Below are positions 5,613 through 7,543 of a DNA stretch of 7,543 nucleotides, piece after piece. The notes beneath the pieces are model-generated. The model did no database searches, was not told where the DNA came from, and saw nothing but the letters and a program-made list of their open reading frames with translations. The stretch lies in NCBI GenBank assembly GCA_020626545.1, contig JAHKZS010000245.1:1-7543 (forward strand). The letters run 5' to 3'. Numbering within the stretch: the stretch's first letter is position 1; the number at the start of each line of letters is the position of its first letter. A program made the position numbers and the translations under genes. The DNA comes from a bacterium. GTDB lineage: Bacteria > Bacillota > Clostridia > Oscillospirales > Acutalibacteraceae.

Positions 5613-6878
5613 ATGGCAGAGTTAAAGTATGATGATAAAGGCCGTCTGCTCTTTACCAAAGAGATGAAGGACGAGGGTTATACTATCCTCGCTCCGTCGA
5701 TGGCGCCGATTCATTTCAGCATTATTAAAAATGTATTTATCCACGCGGGATATAACCTCGAGCTTGTCGATACTACAGGCCCCGAGATTGCCCAGACAGG
5801 TTTAAAATACGTCCATAACGACACCTGTTACCCCGCGCTTCTCGTTATCGGTCAGCTTATCCACGCGCTCCAGTCGGGCAAGTACGACGTTAATAAAACA
5901 GCGCTGATGATAACTCAGACGGGCGGAGGATGCCGAGCCAGTAACTATATTTTCCTGCTCAGAAAAGCGCTTAAAAAAGCGGGCTTTAATCAGGTTCCCG
6001 TAATCTCGCTTTCGATGGGAATGGAGAAAAACCCCGGCTTCCACCTAACCGTTCCGCTTATCAGACGTTTTGTGGCGGGGCTTGTTTACGGCGACGCGCT
6101 TATGCTCTTATCTAACCAAACCAAGCCCTACGAGGTGAATAAGGGCGAGAGTATGAAGCTTGTCGATAAATGGGTAAAACAGCTTACCGACGAGTTCGCT
6201 AAGGGCGACAGCTACCGCCCGAAAGAAATCGGGGTTTATCTCGATAAAATCTGTAAGAGCTTCTCTAAAATCGAGCTCAAGAAAACTCCCAAGGTTAAGG
6301 TCGGAGTTGTCGGCGAGATTTACGTAAAATACGCCCGCCTCGGCAATAACGATCTCGAACAGTTTTTAGCCGAGCAGGATTGCGAGGTTAACCTCCCCGG
6401 TATTATGGGATTCGCGTTGTTTAAGGTCGATAACAGATTAGAGGATATTAAGCTCTACGGCGGAAGCAAGGCTAAGTTCCAGGTCTGCACGGTACTGTTT
6501 AATTATCTCTCGAAGCTTGAGGCTATGGTTATTAAATATACTAAGAAGTACGGCTTTACTCCTCCCGGAGAATACGCCCATATTAAAAAGCTCGTTAAGC
6601 CCGTTATCGGCTACGGCTCAAAAATGGGTGAGGGTTGGCTTTTAACCGCGGAGATGCTCGAGCTAGCCGAGAGCGGTTACGAGAATATCGTTTGCGCTCA
6701 GCCGTTCGGATGTCTGCCGAATCATATTAACGGCAAAGGCGCGGTCCGCAAGATTAAAGAGGTTAATCCTAAAGCTAATATCGTTACTATCGACTATGAC
6801 CCGGGCGCGCCCAAGGTTAATCAGGAAAACAGAATTAAGCTTATGCTCGCTGTAGGTAAAGAAGAATTGGAAAAGTAG
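5613..6878 (+). CDS. COG3581-like partner of the tandem-ASKHA activase, 421 residues
   Basis: Probable second component of the ATP-dependent redox system encoded with the preceding gene. It belongs to the family often annotated as 'acyl-CoA dehydratase activase-related' or 2-hydroxyglutaryl-CoA dehydratase-like. Visible conserved blocks are APSMAPIHF (27-35), HNDTCYPALLVIGQ (68-81, Cys72), TQTGGGCRASNY (101-112, Cys107), VGVVGEIYVKYA (230-241), and near the end QPFGCLPNHI (363-372, Cys367, with Cys361 just before). These Cys and Gly-rich turns are candidate iron-sulfur ligands, as in the HgdB-like fold. There is no signal peptide or membrane segment, so it is cytosolic. In other Firmicutes the equivalent region is, to my recollection, often the C-terminal third of a roughly 1,400-residue fusion with the upstream protein; here it is a separate gene in the same frame, nine bases downstream. 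Codon use matches its partner. The reaction catalysed is unknown. Confidence 0.83.
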   Translation: MAELKYDDKGRLLFTKEMKDEGYTILAPSMAPIHFSIIKNVFIHAGYNLELVDTTGPEIAQTGLKYVHNDTCYPALLVIGQLIHALQSGKYDVNKTALMITQTGGGCRASNYIFLLRKALKKAGFNQVPVISLSMGMEKNPGFHLTVPLIRRFVAGLVYGDALMLLSNQTKPYEVNKGESMKLVDKWVKQLTDEFAKGDSYRPKEIGVYLDKICKSFSKIELKKTPKVKVGVVGEIYVKYARLGNNDLEQFLAEQDCEVNLPGIMGFALFKVDNRLEDIKLYGGSKAKFQVCTVLFNYLSKLEAMVIKYTKKYGFTPPGEYAHIKKLVKPVIGYGSKMGEGWLLTAEMLELAESGYENIVCAQPFGCLPNHINGKGAVRKIKEVNPKANIVTIDYDPGAPKVNQENRIKLMLAVGKEELEK

Positions 6879-6903
6879 TTTTCGGTAGTTAATTTACAGA
6901 ATA

Positions 6904-6943
6904 AAAACCGATTAATCACTGTAAAAAGTGGTTAATCGGTTTT
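6904..6943. terminator. Bidirectional terminator between the activase operon and the convergent PncC gene
   Basis: A 16-base-pair stem (6904-6919 with 6928-6943, one wobble pair) with an eight-base loop. The stem ends in AAAACC/GGTTTT, so each strand has a T-run after the stem. It begins 25 bases after the stop of the 421-residue gene and lies one base from the stop codon of the minus-strand gene (6945-6947), so it can end both convergent transcripts. Confidence 0.88.
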
Positions 6944-6944
6944 G

Positions 6945-7484
6945 TTAATTTATTCGCTGTAAAAGATAATATAGTATTACACTGCTCGCGGTTTTACGGA
7001 TACCCTCTCTCGAGTTATCCTCGGCGTCGCCGAGCAGTCCTTTTATTACCGTCGTTTTGTACTTGTCCGCTACCGCGAAATATACCAGCCCGACTGGTTT
7101 ATCTTTAGTGCCTCCTGTAGGTCCCGCGATACCTGTGGTTGAAATTCCGTAGTCGGCGCCGGAGAGTTCTCTTACACCCTGAGCCATCTGTTCTGCCGTC
7201 TCGGGAGAAACAGCTCCGACGGAATTTAATGTGGCGTTATCTACGCCGAGAATTTTATTCTTGATTCTGTTTGCGTAGGAGCATACCCCGAGCTCGAACA
7301 CTTCGCTCGAACCGCTGACTTCGGTAATTCGTTTGCTAACCAGTCCGCCTGTACAGCTTTCGGCGGTCGATACCTTCTTGCCGAGTTCAATGAGTTTTTT
7401 CACGACGATAGCTTGAAGCTCGTTTTCGTTTAGGTTTTCTTCTTTAAGTGTATTGTAAAATTCACAAGCGTTAATCTCAATCAT
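6945..7484 (-). CDS. pncC: Stand-alone CinA C-terminal domain protein, nicotinamide-nucleotide amidase (PncC type), 179 residues
   Basis: Cytosolic enzyme of the pyridine nucleotide salvage cycle, expected to convert nicotinamide mononucleotide to nicotinate mononucleotide and ammonia, for example NMN released by DNA ligase. Nearly all CinA-C signatures are present: TAESCTGGL (40-48), FELGVCSYANRIK (63-75), GAVSPETAEQMAQG (90-103), GISTTGIAGPTGG (113-125) and KPVGLVYFA (129-137). By comparison with the family, Ser43 and Lys75 are the likely catalytic pair. The N-terminal molybdopterin-binding-like half of full CinA proteins is absent, as in E. coli PncC, so the protein is complete at this length. 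There is a family-atypical leader of about 20 residues before the first conserved helix. The start is supported by GAGGTG (7490-7495 on the + strand) five bases upstream. It converges on the activase operon and shares its terminator; no functional link is evident. Confidence 0.9.
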   Translation of the reverse strand: MIEINACEFYNTLKEENLNENELQAIVVKKLIELGKKVSTAESCTGGLVSKRITEVSGSSEVFELGVCSYANRIKNKILGVDNATLNSVGAVSPETAEQMAQGVRELSGADYGISTTGIAGPTGGTKDKPVGLVYFAVADKYKTTVIKGLLGDAEDNSREGIRKTASSVILYYLLQRIN

Positions 7485-7501
7485 AATTACACCTCAAATA
7501 T

Positions 7502-7531
7502 ATTTTAACACATTCATATTTAATATTGCAA
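7502..7531 (-). promoter_or_regulatory. Possible sigma-A promoter of the PncC gene
   Basis: Read on the minus strand, TTGCAA (7531-7526) and TAAAAT (7507-7502) are 18 bases apart, and TG precedes the -10 as in extended elements. The start of transcription would fall near 7495, at the very edge of the ribosome site, leaving a leader of only about 11 bases. That short leader lowers confidence; a promoter beyond the window edge is also possible. Confidence 0.35.
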
Positions 7532-7543
7532 TACCGATAAAAA

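Noticed and set aside
7524..7533. TATTGCAATA perfect palindrome upstream of the PncC gene as an operator
   Set aside because: At ten bases in AT-rich DNA and overlapping the tentative -35 box, it is too short to separate from chance.

Overview
The window looks like chromosomal DNA of a gut-type, low-to-mid-GC clostridium (Bacillota, Ruminococcus/Oscillospiraceae-like). The grounds are strong GGAGG-type ribosome binding sites, consensus sigma-A promoters, BspA-like leucine-rich-repeat lipoproteins, and a large ATP-dependent acyl-CoA-dehydratase-activase-type protein pair typical of anaerobic Firmicutes. The genus cannot be fixed from the sequence alone.

Layout: bases 1-1778 hold an AT-rich run of related BspA/LRR_5-like surface proteins, all on the + strand: the last 30 codons of one gene, a complete 319-residue lipoprotein, and a shorter 198-residue lipoprotein that lacks the C-terminal third of its neighbour. 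A perfect-consensus sigma-A promoter overlaps the stop codon of the short lipoprotein. It drives a Phd-Doc type II toxin-antitoxin module (1845-2470) whose genes overlap by 4 bases and which ends in a strong hairpin terminator (2487-2520).

After a 223-base gap carrying that terminator, an extended -10 promoter and an operator-like 24-base palindrome, base composition rises sharply. A two-gene operon follows (2694-6878): a 969-residue protein with two tandem ASKHA/BcrAD-BadFG ATPase domains plus a DUF2229-like cysteine-rich region (COG3580-like), and a 421-residue partner (COG3581-like). The two reading frames lie in the same frame, separated by one TAA and three sense codons, so together they match the layout of the roughly 1,400-residue fused versions seen in other Firmicutes. 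By family they are expected to use ATP to push electrons to low potential through iron-sulfur clusters; the substrate is unknown.

A bidirectional terminator (6904-6943) separates this operon from a convergent minus-strand gene (6945-7484) for a stand-alone CinA C-terminal/PncC-type nicotinamide-nucleotide amidase. The most promising under-described system here is the tandem-ASKHA/COG3581 pair with its dedicated promoter and candidate operator; the toxin-antitoxin module and lipoproteins are accessory cargo beside it.
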